Numbered from the stretch's first letter, positions 1 to 7,568 are shown. The stretch is DNA of 42,818 nucleotides from Aeromonas fluvialis (GCF_000819885.1 NZ_CDBO01000014.1:1-42818); one strand, 5' to 3'. Numbers and translations: made by a program. Notes: generated from the letters alone by a model not told the origin.

Positions 1-198
1 AAACACTTCATGCTCCCGGTCCTGCAGCAGGGTTTGCAGCCGCTCGGCGGCCTCAGTGGTACTGGTAATGGCAGTGCCTTTGGCCAGGCGTTTACGGGCA
101 ATCTGATTGGCAATACGCAGCAGGTCTTGCTCGGTCACCGGCTCGGTGACGACATAAGTGCCGGGGCATTCTCCGGCTTTGAGTTTGTGGTAACGCAT
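1..198 (-). CDS. RadC-like JAB-domain protein, N-terminal part (runs off the window)
   Basis: The reading frame starts at ATG 196-198 behind a clear CAGGAGACC ribosome binding site and is still open at position 1, so only the first 66 residues are visible. The end of the visible part, TEAAERLQTLLQDREHEVF, resembles the stretch just before the JAB metalloprotease-like core of RadC-family proteins, where an E(H)EVF motif leads into the core sheet. RadC/JAB proteins are frequent on genomic islands and conjugative elements, and their molecular role is unsettled. The metal-binding HxH...D residues would lie outside the window, so the family call rests on a short match. It is the last gene seen in the leftward-transcribed island block and follows a hairpin terminator. 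Confidence 0.5.
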   Translation of the reverse strand, partial: MRYHKLKAGECPGTYVVTEPVTEQDLLRIANQIARKRLAKGTAITSTTEAAERLQTLLQDREHEVF

Positions 199-219
199 GG
201 TGGTCTCCTGAAAAAGAAA

Positions 220-250
220 GACCCCGGCACGCATGAAGCATGGCGGGGTC
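220..250 (-). terminator. Rho-independent terminator
   Basis: Inverted arms GACCCCG (220-226) and CGGGGTC (244-250) are followed on the minus strand by a T-rich stretch. It lies between the 289-588 gene and the RadC-like gene, so the latter probably has its own promoter or relies on readthrough. Confidence 0.55.
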
Positions 251-288
251 AAAGGTAGATAGGTTGTTGGTTCGCTCGAAAGGGGTTT

Positions 289-588
289 TCAGTTGGCCGT
301 GGAGGGGCCTGTCGTGGCTGCGGGGTCACTCTGTACCGGTGTCAGCGATTCGGGGACTAGCACAGTGAGCGGTATAGCCAGCGCCAGGCTCAGGCGCTCG
401 GCTAGTTCGTAAGCTGGGCCGATGGTGTCGTAGTCAGCTACCCAGGTTGCCAGAGCAAGGTCACTGGCCTCTACCGCCCGCAGATAGACGCTGTAGCCTT
501 GAACTGTCAGGCCACTGTCGCGCACCACCTGCGTCTCGCCATCTCGATTAATCGCTTCAAGCTCAACGGCGATCGGTTGGTTGGGCAT
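289..588 (-). CDS. Hypothetical island protein, 99 aa
   Basis: I chose ATG 586-588, which has an AGGAGA ribosome binding site just upstream. A longer in-frame extension to 762 would run through the upstream gene and lacks such a site. The protein is small and acidic, with no signal peptide or membrane segment. Its visible features are a mixed first half (IAVELEAINRDGETQVVRD) and a hydrophobic stretch LSLALAIPLTVLVP near residues 70-85. I do not recognise the family. It overlaps the 3' end of the upstream gene (563-991) by 26 bp, so the two are almost certainly co-transcribed and translationally coupled. Its position next to DUF2787 and RadC-like genes fits an island housekeeping cluster. Confidence 0.6.
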   Translation of the reverse strand: MPNQPIAVELEAINRDGETQVVRDSGLTVQGYSVYLRAVEASDLALATWVADYDTIGPAYELAERLSLALAIPLTVLVPESLTPVQSDPAATTGPSTAN

Positions 589-991
589 CGTGTGTCTCCT
601 CTGGGGGTAAGGGATCACTCTCCACGCGATAGCCGAGATGAATGCAGGTACGCTGCAAGTCGGCCAGAAAGCTGCCCAGTACACGAGGCTGCTCGGTGAG
701 AGAAACCGGTCCTGCTTGGCAGCGCCAGAAACAGCGACGAGTGGGGTCCACACAGATCTCATCCCTCGGTTGGCTCATGCTCCGCCAGTCCTCGGCATTG
801 GTGAGGGAGAGCAGTTGCCACTGCACGCCAGACCAGCGCACTTGTAAGGTGACTGTGCGGGCTGGTGGGCTACCAGGAGTCAGGTGCAGCAGCCAACGCT
901 GACCACTGCGAGTGGGGGTTAGCTTGGCGCTGATGGCGACTCGACCCAGCCACTGACGCGAGGTGTGGGAAAGCGGCAGTTCGTTAGTCAT
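563..991 (-). CDS. Hypothetical island protein, 142 aa
   Basis: The start at ATG 989-991 follows a strong GGAGGTGTG ribosome binding site. The residues are mostly polar with many Trp and Arg, for example TLQVRWSGVQWQLLSL and a DPTRRCFWRCQAGPV segment containing two cysteines. There is no signal peptide or membrane span. I do not recognise the family. The gene lies 10 bp downstream of the DUF2787 gene and overlaps the next gene by 26 bp, giving a compact three-gene unit 1427-289. Given that unit, a role in element maintenance is possible but is only an inference from position. Confidence 0.6.
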   Translation of the reverse strand: MTNELPLSHTSRQWLGRVAISAKLTPTRSGQRWLLHLTPGSPPARTVTLQVRWSGVQWQLLSLTNAEDWRSMSQPRDEICVDPTRRCFWRCQAGPVSLTEQPRVLGSFLADLQRTCIHLGYRVESDPLPPEETHDAQPTDRR

Positions 992-1001
992 CACACACCT
1001 C

Positions 1002-1427
1002 CTAATCCCCACTGACCGTGACTGTGAAGTACGCCATCCGGCAGTAGGCAACAAAGTTGGTCTGCCACAGGGTGAATAACTCATGGGCCTCTGAGCGCTG
1101 GATAGGCCCCCATCCTTGCAGATAGTGTTCGTCATCCAGGAAGTTGAAATCGAGCTCCTTGCAGAGCTCGGCATCCTGGCCCAGTCCCTGATAGCTGAAG
1201 TCGGTGACGTAATCGAACAGCCAGCCATCAAGGCCGCGTATCAAGCGGATCTCGACCGGGTGAGCCCCTCCCTGATCGGGGCTGTAGGTGGGGCTGCGAA
1301 AGTTGAAGGTGAGTTGGGTCATACGCTCGAGGTTGAGGCCGATATTGGCAACCTCCTGATTGAGTAACGTGAGCAGCGCTTGGGCAACGGGCAGGGCAAA
1401 GCCATCCCGGAAAAAGGGAATAGTCAT
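1002..1427 (-). CDS. DUF2787 family protein
   Basis: A 141-residue protein with the pattern I associate with DUF2787. It has an FNFRSPTYS stretch, then GGAHPVEIRL, then a W(L)FDYVTDFSYQG segment, and ends in an LWQTNFVAYCRM helix followed by a short beta strand. DUF2787 proteins occur mainly on integrative elements of Vibrio, Shewanella and Aeromonas, and their function is unknown. There is no signal peptide, so a cytoplasmic location is expected. It is the first gene of the unit that continues into 563-991 and 289-588. The start ATG 1425-1427 has an AAGGAA-type ribosome binding site. Confidence 0.75.
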   Translation of the reverse strand: MTIPFFRDGFALPVAQALLTLLNQEVANIGLNLERMTQLTFNFRSPTYSPDQGGAHPVEIRLIRGLDGWLFDYVTDFSYQGLGQDAELCKELDFNFLDDEHYLQGWGPIQRSEAHELFTLWQTNFVAYCRMAYFTVTVSGD

Positions 1428-1457
1428 AAGCGTTCCTTGTCATATATCCAATAAAAC

Positions 1458-1479
1458 GAGGGAGGCATTAGCCTCCCTC
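1458..1479 (-). terminator. Rho-independent terminator after the 1514-1960 gene
   Basis: A perfect 9-bp stem, GAGGGAGGC (1458-1466) with GCCTCCCTC (1471-1479) and a four-base loop, is followed on the minus strand by GTTTTATT. Its stem sequence is nearly the same as that of the hairpin at 1983-2004. Confidence 0.7.
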
Positions 1480-1513
1480 TGGGTGTGGTTGAAATGGTGG
1501 GTGTAAGCCATCG

Positions 1514-1960
1514 TCACGGTGTGCCAAAGTCCTGTGATGACCCAGGCGCAATACAGTTGTTATCTGGCGAGCCAATGGCTGGCAGTACCTCTGCAAGGTG
1601 GCTGGTGGGCAAATCGATGGGGGGATTTGACGGCAGCAATAGCGCCACCGAAGTTGCGTTGCGAAGTGCTTCCCAGAGCGTGGGGAAGTCACCTTGCCGG
1701 TAAGGGGCGTCATAGCGTTGTCCGTCCACCAGTAAGGCAAACTGACGTTTGCTGTCGCTGCCATAATCACGACCGTTCATCGTCGCCAGCATGGTGAGCG
1801 GCGCATCATCCCGGCAGATAATAGTGAGCAGGGCGGAGCCTGCGAGGGTGACATTGTAATTCGCCTGCGTACCCGGCCCCCAACTGCGAGACCAGCCATT
1901 TTCCTCTGCCCCGACACCACTGGTGGCAAGAGCCACCAGCAGCGCGATAAGTCGGTTCAT
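1514..1960 (-). CDS. Secreted single-repeat protein, paralogue of the 2012-3214 product
   Basis: A 148-residue precursor with a signal peptide (MNRLIALLVALATSGVGA, cleavage about residue 18). The mature part is a single copy of a roughly 120-residue domain that occurs twice in the product of the neighbouring gene. Shared landmarks are YNVTLAG, a Cys followed by D/HPxxP, an F(A/V)L(L/V)VDG strand pair, a W(E/T)ALRNA helix, and LPAIGSP ending in a second Cys. The two conserved cysteines suggest a disulfide in the periplasm or outside the cell. I do not know a named family for this domain. The gene has its own terminator and probably arose by duplication from its upstream neighbour. Confidence 0.6.
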   Translation of the reverse strand: MNRLIALLVALATSGVGAEENGWSRSWGPGTQANYNVTLAGSALLTIICRDDAPLTMLATMNGRDYGSDSKRQFALLVDGQRYDAPYRQGDFPTLWEALRNATSVALLLPSNPPIDLPTSHLAEVLPAIGSPDNNCIAPGSSQDFGTP

Positions 1961-1982
1961 TGTGATTACCTTTTAAAAATAA

Positions 1983-2004
1983 CAGGGAGGCTGTTGCCTC
2001 CCTG
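1983..2004 (-). terminator. Rho-independent terminator after the 2012-3214 gene
   Basis: The stem CAGGGAGGC (1983-1991) with GCCTCCCTG (1996-2004) and a four-base loop is followed by T-rich sequence on the minus strand. It lies between the two paralogous secreted-protein genes and shares the GGGAGGC/GCCTCCC core with the next terminator. Confidence 0.65.
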
Positions 2005-2011
2005 GGTTGGG

Positions 2012-3214
2012 TTATTGGTCAAACGACAGCGTCTGCTCGCCACCCAGGGTGGTCACAGTGACCTCAAGGGGGTTACAGTCCTCCGGCAGCAGAGAGAGCG
2101 TCACTTTGCCGCCAAAGCCCATTCGAAATGGCAGCTTGGCTTTAGGATCGATCTTGCAACTACCCCGGTTGATCTTGAGATCGGTGATCACCATCCGGTT
2201 GCTGCGGCTGGTGATATCGAGCAGGTACTTGTTCCAGGTCGTCTTGCCGTAATAGGGATTGCCGCGTTTTCTCAACTGTACATCGCCCTCCTTCAGCGGT
2301 TCGATGTTAGCTAGGTCTTCGTCGAGGACGGCGGCGTCATAGGTCTCTTGTGATTGGCAAGGAAAACCAGGCGAGCCCAGCGCCGGTAGCGTGTTTGCAA
2401 TGTTCGCTGTTGGGAACGAAAATTTGCGGCTGCCTTTTTCGCGTTGATATACGCCTAGTTCTTTCGCATTTCTCAGTGCGGTCCAGAGTTCCTCAAAACT
2501 TTTCTGGTCTTGAAGAACCTGGTGGCCAATGAAGATCTTGCCATCCACTTCAAAAACGAAATCACTTTGATAGTCCTGAGAGCCGTATTTTCCGACACTC
2601 ATGATGTCCACATTGATGGTGGCGGGTTTCTTAGGATGACACCGAATGGTGAATGAATCCGCCCGGTCATAGACACCATAGCTGTATCCCTCAGTAGCGT
2701 TACCAAATTGCTTCCATCCTGTTTGCTTAGGGGCATCAGGTATTGATTCCGGTTTAGGCCGTGCCTTACAGATATATTCGGGTGAATCGACGGCAGGCAG
2801 CACGGAGGTGAGCCCCTCGATCGGCAAGGGAATTTGCTGGTCTTTGGTCAGCATCTCCACCTGTTTGGCGTGGCGCAGTGCTTCCCAGAATGCCGGGAAA
2901 TCTTCCCCTAGCTGTCTGATGTTCTCAAAACGCTTGCCATCAATCACCAGCCCTACGCCGCTATAGCCAAAGTCCCCCATGTGTGAGTAACCGAGGTTGG
3001 CATCCAGCGCGACAGGCTGAGTCGGGTGGCAGGCGATAGTAAAATCGACCCGCTCTTCCCCCGAGCCTGGCAACGCTACTGTGTAGTTGTATCCCGCAAG
3101 CGGGTAATTAGCTTGTCGCCGCCACACACCCTCTTCGCCAGATGTCTGTGAGCCATCCAGAGCCTGAACCTGGGCGGTGGCCAGCATCGCTAGCAATACC
3201 ATGGATTTTTTCAT
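2012..3214 (-). CDS. Secreted two-repeat protein with a C-terminal beta domain
   Basis: I chose ATG 3212-3214, which has an AAGGAA ribosome binding site, giving 400 residues. An upstream extension to 3286 lacks such a site. A signal peptide covers about residues 1-18. Two copies of a roughly 120-residue domain follow, near residues 28-150 and 165-290. Each has a Cys-HP(T/K)(Q/K)P strand, a (V/E)(I/V)DGK segment, a W(E/T)ALR(H/N)A helix, and an LPA(V/L)xSPxxxC end. The last 80 residues form a different beta-rich domain with RGSCKID and EDCNPLEVTV, again with paired cysteines. All of this points to an exported, disulfide-bonded protein. No enzymatic motif is visible and the family is not known to me. 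It is divergent from the XRE regulator, with an operator-like palindrome between them. Confidence 0.65.
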   Translation of the reverse strand: MKKSMVLLAMLATAQVQALDGSQTSGEEGVWRRQANYPLAGYNYTVALPGSGEERVDFTIACHPTQPVALDANLGYSHMGDFGYSGVGLVIDGKRFENIRQLGEDFPAFWEALRHAKQVEMLTKDQQIPLPIEGLTSVLPAVDSPEYICKARPKPESIPDAPKQTGWKQFGNATEGYSYGVYDRADSFTIRCHPKKPATINVDIMSVGKYGSQDYQSDFVFEVDGKIFIGHQVLQDQKSFEELWTALRNAKELGVYQREKGSRKFSFPTANIANTLPALGSPGFPCQSQETYDAAVLDEDLANIEPLKEGDVQLRKRGNPYYGKTTWNKYLLDITSRSNRMVITDLKINRGSCKIDPKAKLPFRMGFGGKVTLSLLPEDCNPLEVTVTTLGGEQTLSFDQ

Positions 3215-3334
3215 GTTTGTTTCCTTGTAAATTGTATTGATGTAATTCGATCCATTCGGTCCACATCCAACCAAAATCAACCACAAAAGGCGATCCTCAC
3301 CCTTTTGAGTCCTTCATGTCAACAAGTCCAACTG

Positions 3335-3351
3335 CCAACTTTAAAAGTTGG
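3335..3351. promoter_or_regulatory. 17-bp palindrome, probable operator of the XRE regulator
   Basis: CCAACTTT-A-AAAGTTGG is a perfect 8+1+8 palindrome. It ends five bases before the ribosome binding site of the XRE gene and lies in the divergent intergenic region shared with the secreted-protein gene. A dimeric XRE repressor binding here would block its own translation start region. Control of the divergent gene is possible. The binding partner is an inference from position. Confidence 0.55.
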
Positions 3352-3364
3352 ATTTGGAGGTGTG

Positions 3365-3706
3365 ATGGGTATCAATCAGGACGCGTTAGCCAAAGCAGTG
3401 GGCAGAGCCATCGCTTATCAACGTCAACAGCGGGGAATGACCCAAGAGGAAGTCGCGGAACGACTGCAGATTGGGATGGAAGCGGTATCTCGCATGGAGC
3501 GGGGTATTGTGGTTCCGACTATCGTGCGACTGGCTGAGTTGGCACAGATATTTGGATGTGAGCTGACGGACTTGCTCCGTGAAACCAGTTCGCGGCCCCT
3601 TGAGCAAGCCGTCAGATTAGCTCACCAACTCGAGCAACTCACCGACGATGATCGTCAGTGGGTCACCGATACCATGACTGCCCTGATGAGCCGTCTAATC
3701 CGTTAA
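3365..3706 (+). CDS. XRE-family helix-turn-helix regulator
   Basis: A 113-residue cytoplasmic DNA-binding protein. An HTH_3 domain covers about residues 8-65: GRAIAYQRQQRGMTQEEVAERL, then a recognition helix around MEAVSRMERGIVVPT, then LAELAQIFGCELTDLL. A helical C-terminal part follows (LEQAVRLAHQLEQL...). I chose ATG 3365 because GGAGG sits four bases upstream. The frame stays open up to a TTG at 3305, and GTG 3362 is also possible. Its last 12 bases overlap the 3' end of the convergent LRAT-fold gene. It is one of only two clear regulators in this island arm (the other is the AlpA-like protein) and probably controls itself and the divergent secreted-protein gene through the palindrome at 3335-3351. 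Confidence 0.85.
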   Translation: MGINQDALAKAVGRAIAYQRQQRGMTQEEVAERLQIGMEAVSRMERGIVVPTIVRLAELAQIFGCELTDLLRETSSRPLEQAVRLAHQLEQLTDDDRQWVTDTMTALMSRLIR

Positions 3707-4264
3707 CCAGTTCCACAGCTTGTGTGCGCCGTAGGCTGCAGCAGCCCCGACAGCCAACGGTGCCCACGCTGGCGCTGTGGACACCCCTACCAAGGATGTC
3801 AGTGCCGCCGTGGTGGCACCACCAGCTACGGATGAGCTCAGAGAGGCACCTGTTACCCCTGCGGTAGCCACTGAGGTCAGGTGCCCCAGTGAAGATCGCG
3901 TGACTTGAGCCGCCAGTAACGTGGCTGCGGCCTCCGTGACCTGGGCTGAGTGGTGCTGGTCTTTGATACACCACATCACGAAGTGCTCACAGTTGTTGAA
4001 CAGCAGGTTATAACTGCGCTCGCCCAGACGGCTGTGCGCTCGATTGACACTCTGGTCCGGGGTCAGTCGCTGAGGATGGCTCCTGATAATAAAGTCCTTC
4101 TCTTGGCAAAACGCCCCTAACGTAGACATGACAACCTGACACGAGTCATGACCAGAAAACGGGCCTTGGTAGTGGATCACCCAATCGTCACCGACGTAGA
4201 TCCCGTGATGCTCATACCCGATGCGCGGGGAGATAAGGTGGTCGCCATAGTGCAATGAAGACAT
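3695..4264 (-). CDS. LRAT-fold (NlpC/P60 superfamily) hydrolase or acyltransferase with a hydrophobic tail
   Basis: A 189-residue protein. Residues 1-100 carry the features of the lecithin:retinol acyltransferase-like fold: an H19-H20-GIYVG strand with the catalytic His, a second His at position 31, and NC92EHFV with the nucleophilic Cys. These enzymes form thioester intermediates and act on acyl-lipid or amide substrates. The substrate here is unknown. Residues about 105-180 are Ala/Gly/Thr-rich and hydrophobic, consistent with one or two membrane segments, so it may act at a membrane. It begins 11 bp after the DUF932 stop codon with a GGGGAGA ribosome binding site, so it forms an operon with that gene. 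It overlaps the convergent XRE gene by 12 bp. Confidence 0.75.
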   Translation of the reverse strand: MSSLHYGDHLISPRIGYEHHGIYVGDDWVIHYQGPFSGHDSCQVVMSTLGAFCQEKDFIIRSHPQRLTPDQSVNRAHSRLGERSYNLLFNNCEHFVMWCIKDQHHSAQVTEAAATLLAAQVTRSSLGHLTSVATAGVTGASLSSSVAGGATTAALTSLVGVSTAPAWAPLAVGAAAAYGAHKLWNWLTD

Positions 4265-4275
4265 GTTGGTCTCCC

Positions 4276-5226
4276 CTACTGCAGCAGAGTGATGGCTTGC
4301 GCCAGGGCACGGGATTTGAGTTGTGCCCCTTGGCCAAACCAGGCGGAGTCCAGCCGATGATCCTGGCTGCGGGTACGGCGATGATGATCGACATACTCGG
4401 TCACCGCATTAACCAATCCCCACGCGGTGTTATGCGAGCTGGCCAGCTCGGCCCCCATCCCTGCCCCTTGATAGAGCTCATGCAAACGCTGCACAGGCCG
4501 AGTGAGCACAATATTCTCTTCATCCACAGGCTGTGCCAGCAGATCACTGAAAAAGCGCAGTGCCTCTTGAGGTGCCACAGGGCGTTGGCTGAGCGCTTTA
4601 GCATGCTGACCGAAATGGTCCCACTGGCTTATCCCCAGTCCCAGCGCCTGTTTCACGGCACTTGCGTCGAACTGGGTTGAGTGGGGCACCTTGATGGCGG
4701 CGGACTGGTTACCTACTGCTACCTGCAGGGTGTTGTTGCAGACTACCCGCACCGAGGTGAATTGCGCCGTGGTGCAGAGCGTGCCATCACAACTGGTCGC
4801 CAGCAGCAGATAAGACTTCACCAGATCACCGCCTGTGAGCATCAGGTCCTGACCGGTCTTGGCCAGGGCCCAGAGTTTGCGACCACCTTTGAGTGAGCCT
4901 GCTGTCTCCAGCTCGAAACCACCGGCTTCCACCAAATCTTGATAGAAGTGCAGTACCTCATGAGGCTGCACCACGTTGTAGCGCTGTGAGACCACCGATA
5001 GCGGTGCCAGGGTATCGGAGCGGTAGAGGACTTTGCTGTCGGGGTAGGTGTGCAGGATGGGATTGTCAGGCGATCCCTGATACAGCACATCGCTTTGCTC
5101 GATGGTCCAGTCCATCCCGGCTGCTTGCAGCCAGACATCGAGGGATTGCTGTGGGGGTAAGACATTGCCGAGGCCATGCCAAGGGGTTTGGCCGGTGTAG
5201 GCCATAGAATCAATCAAATGAGCCAT
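4276..5226 (-). CDS. DUF932 family protein
   Basis: I chose ATG 5224-5226, with GGAGATCT upstream, giving 316 residues. The upstream extension to 5310 crosses a terminator hairpin. The sequence shows the order typical of DUF932 (phage/plasmid-like TIGR03299) proteins: an N-terminal TPWHGLGN motif, a V(L)YRSDTLAPLSVVSQRYNVVQP core, a Gly-rich KGGRKLWAL segment, and SVRVVCNNTL in the second half. DUF932 proteins are common on plasmids and integrative elements and their biochemical role is not established. It is the first gene of the unit that includes the LRAT-fold gene. No signal peptide is seen. Confidence 0.8.
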   Translation of the reverse strand: MAHLIDSMAYTGQTPWHGLGNVLPPQQSLDVWLQAAGMDWTIEQSDVLYQGSPDNPILHTYPDSKVLYRSDTLAPLSVVSQRYNVVQPHEVLHFYQDLVEAGGFELETAGSLKGGRKLWALAKTGQDLMLTGGDLVKSYLLLATSCDGTLCTTAQFTSVRVVCNNTLQVAVGNQSAAIKVPHSTQFDASAVKQALGLGISQWDHFGQHAKALSQRPVAPQEALRFFSDLLAQPVDEENIVLTRPVQRLHELYQGAGMGAELASSHNTAWGLVNAVTEYVDHHRRTRSQDHRLDSAWFGQGAQLKSRALAQAITLLQ

Positions 5227-5244
5227 AGAGATCTCCAATGAAAA

Positions 5245-5266
5245 AGGGACTGCCGAAGCAGTCCCT
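5245..5266 (-). terminator. Rho-independent terminator after the GmrSD-type gene
   Basis: A 9-bp stem, AGGGACTGC (5245-5253) with GCAGTCCCT (5258-5266) and a four-base loop, is followed by CTTTTTC on the minus strand. It lies about 100 bp beyond the stop codon of the 5365-7203 gene and just before the DUF932 start. Confidence 0.7.
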
Positions 5267-5364
5267 GAGGTAGGTTCATGGAGATAACATATGTCTGAGA
5301 TTTGGTTCATTAGGAGTCTGTGTGCGCGTAGTAATAACGCCTAATTTCAATCCATTCATCTTTA

Positions 5365-7203
5365 TCAAGAAACATCAAGAGGAGTCGTCTTCCAGACATC
5401 TTGCGCCAAAGAGATCAGCAGTCCGTGACGTTTTTCGATAGATAAAGCATTCCATGACGGAAACGATTCAAGTTTTGCATTGATCCGCGAGATCGAGGTG
5501 TTTTGCCCTACGTTGGTAAGCATAACCAAACTGCGGGTCAGATAATTGCCACTCTTGCTGTACTCGACTAGTTTGCCTGTATAGAAGTCATTGCCTGCGA
5601 CAATGTTAATGGGTTTCTCAAGTAAGGTCAGGTTACCTAATCGGTTCTTGTAGTCGTCGTAAAGCATACCTGGATTCTCGGTGTTCCACTTGTCGCGCAG
5701 ATCATTCTCTGGCTTGTTGGGCAGGATATGCTCTATGTCCAAATTGGTGAACGACGCTAAGCTGCCTGGCACCTTCAATCCACTAAAGGCCATTTCAACA
5801 TGCTGAGCTAGTCGCGCCAGAAGGTAACGTGTTCTGTACTGCTGCATTGAATACAAGGTGAAGCGTTTGAGAGCATCGGCTAGTTCCTGTGACTTACCAG
5901 CCATGTTCCTTTCGAAGCGATCGGCGACGAAAGTATTGAGCTGAATTTTCTGCTTAACAGGGTCAATTATCTCAGCAATCGCACGAAGCTCGTCGGCCCA
6001 TTGGGAAAAGTTGCGCTCCAGTGCCTTGGTTGGGGTTTTGGTGAAGATATAGTAGAAGAGAAAGCTCTCTAACTGCGCGACAAAATGGTCGTATAAGGAC
6101 TTGGGAAAATTGGCGGCAGCCAGTAGCAGAACGTAGTGCAAGCTGAATGCGCCCCCGGTCAGCCGCTTGAGACTGTCCATCACTAAACTGGGCTTATTGT
6201 CATTACCCAACCCACTGGCAAATGCGAGGTAATGCTCTACGTTGCGGGTCACCTTTCGGACGAACTCAAAAGGCTTATTGGCATAATCACACAAGGCCGC
6301 GTTTTCCCCGACTACGAACCAGTCGTAGATTTCATCTTCGCGCACAACTGAGTCACCGCGCTCATTTTTGATAACGTAGTTGGCCATCAAGAAGTAGCGC
6401 AGGAAGCGTAGCGGCTTTTCCTTGGACTTCTCCAGTGGTTTGGTAATCCTCTTCCACTCATCTTTGAGTTGAGTGAACTGGGTTTGTTTGACCTGCGTGA
6501 ATAGCAGGTTTTTCAATAAATCCATCGGGTTGAGGCCTACGCCGCGCTCGTTAATCGTCTCGAAAATTTTCAGAGCGCTGCTGACATCGGTTGATATCTG
6601 GATGAATACCACGTTGTTGGCTAGATAGCCCCAGTATTTTTTAAGCTTGGCGACATCGTCGTAGTTGTCCTTCAGGTAGCGGTATAGGGTACTGTAGGCA
6701 TTGACCAAATTTTCCAGTGACCCAAAGCTGGCGATGCCTGCAGCCTGAATACCAGATCGTACCGTCTGTGGCTCAGAATCCAATTCCACCAGCTTAGCCA
6801 TCACTTCACCTGCGTTCTCGTAACGCGGCTCCAGTTTTAAACTGGAACGAACCTCGCCCTCGCTGTCCACATAGCTGGTCGAGATCAGCCCGGAAATCAT
6901 CTGCCGTTGAAGTTCACCTTGAAACAAATGTTTTAGAGCACACAGTAGCAGGAAGAAGGTAGTCAAGCGTTGCTGACCATCGATGACTTCGTAATGATTC
7001 TTTTGATCTGTTGGGGACACCAGTATTGTTCCGATGAAATATTCCCGCGTAGTGCCAACATCAATCTGTTCGCCGATGTCTTCCAACAACTGATGTACTT
7101 CTTTATCCGTCCAGACATACTCGCGCTGGTAGTCTGGGACTATGTAGAAGCATTCTCTGAACGCTTCCTCAATACTGTATTTATGATTTTCGATGCGAGC
7201 CAT
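5365..7203 (-). CDS. GmrSD-type restriction enzyme (DUF262 + DUF1524)
   Basis: A 612-residue single-chain protein. The N-terminal DUF262 (GmrS-like) part has PDYQREYVW near residues 24-31 and the ParB/Srx-like VIDGQQRLTTFF motif, with DGQQR at residues 75-79, thought to bind nucleotide. The C-terminal DUF1524 (GmrD-like) part has IEHILP, with His near 492, and NRLGNLTLL with Asn near 524, which make up an HNH-type beta-beta-alpha nuclease site. Proteins of this architecture are type IV restriction enzymes that cut modified phage DNA, with related nucleases in other defence systems. It is transcribed alone, 365 bp from the next gene and with its own terminator. Substrate specificity cannot be read from the sequence. 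ATG 7201-7203 was taken as the start; its ribosome binding site (AAGGAAAC) is adequate. Confidence 0.85.
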   Translation of the reverse strand: MARIENHKYSIEEAFRECFYIVPDYQREYVWTDKEVHQLLEDIGEQIDVGTTREYFIGTILVSPTDQKNHYEVIDGQQRLTTFFLLLCALKHLFQGELQRQMISGLISTSYVDSEGEVRSSLKLEPRYENAGEVMAKLVELDSEPQTVRSGIQAAGIASFGSLENLVNAYSTLYRYLKDNYDDVAKLKKYWGYLANNVVFIQISTDVSSALKIFETINERGVGLNPMDLLKNLLFTQVKQTQFTQLKDEWKRITKPLEKSKEKPLRFLRYFLMANYVIKNERGDSVVREDEIYDWFVVGENAALCDYANKPFEFVRKVTRNVEHYLAFASGLGNDNKPSLVMDSLKRLTGGAFSLHYVLLLAAANFPKSLYDHFVAQLESFLFYYIFTKTPTKALERNFSQWADELRAIAEIIDPVKQKIQLNTFVADRFERNMAGKSQELADALKRFTLYSMQQYRTRYLLARLAQHVEMAFSGLKVPGSLASFTNLDIEHILPNKPENDLRDKWNTENPGMLYDDYKNRLGNLTLLEKPINIVAGNDFYTGKLVEYSKSGNYLTRSLVMLTNVGQNTSISRINAKLESFPSWNALSIEKRHGLLISLAQDVWKTTPLDVS

Positions 7204-7568
7204 GCTTGTCCCAGTTTCCTTCTGATATAGCCTTGACTAGGGCTGTAGTATTTTTGGCGAAAAACGCATGGCATGGTGATGGGTAAAATCTACTTCAGCA
7301 AAAAGTATTCCCCTTAGCCACGCATACCGAGGAGATGCTATCAGATAATCAATTGAAGCTGCTATTCCACGTCATGTTGAACTCCACAGAGGCCCCCTGA
7401 CAGCAGTTCAGGGGGAAACTGGTGAAGAAGGGCAGACCAGTTAGGCTCTCGTAGTGCTGCTCAAAGACGCTGCGTGTGGATCTGGCAAATTGCTCGATAG
7501 TCAGATACTACCCCAGGGAGACCTTGAGAACCCAGCTCTTGAGCCGCCTTATCTGAATACACTGGTCC
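7204..7568. other. Intergenic stretch between the restriction gene and the membrane module
   Basis: No complete gene is found in these 365 bases. The upstream part (7204-7348) should hold the promoter of the GmrSD-type gene. The middle contains the open but start-less frame 7349-7507 described separately. No clear terminator was seen for the YkgJ-type gene that ends at 7569. Confidence 0.5.
7349..7507 (-). pseudogene. Possible remnant of a decayed gene, 52 codons
   Basis: This frame reads 52 residues to a TGA at 7349-7351 and is bounded upstream by a TAG at 7508-7510, with no start codon or ribosome binding site at its beginning. The translation looks protein-like rather than random: a helix-like start (YLTIEQFARSTRSVFEQHYE) followed by FPLNCCQGASVEF. 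It may be an internal fragment of a longer gene lost by deletion. A hairpin (7393-7415) falls inside it. I cannot name the parent family. Confidence 0.3.

Noticed and set aside
1446..2010. CRISPR-like repeats, because of the two similar GGGAGGC hairpins
   Set aside because: Only two copies more than 500 bp apart, each at a gene end, with no spacers. They are terminators.
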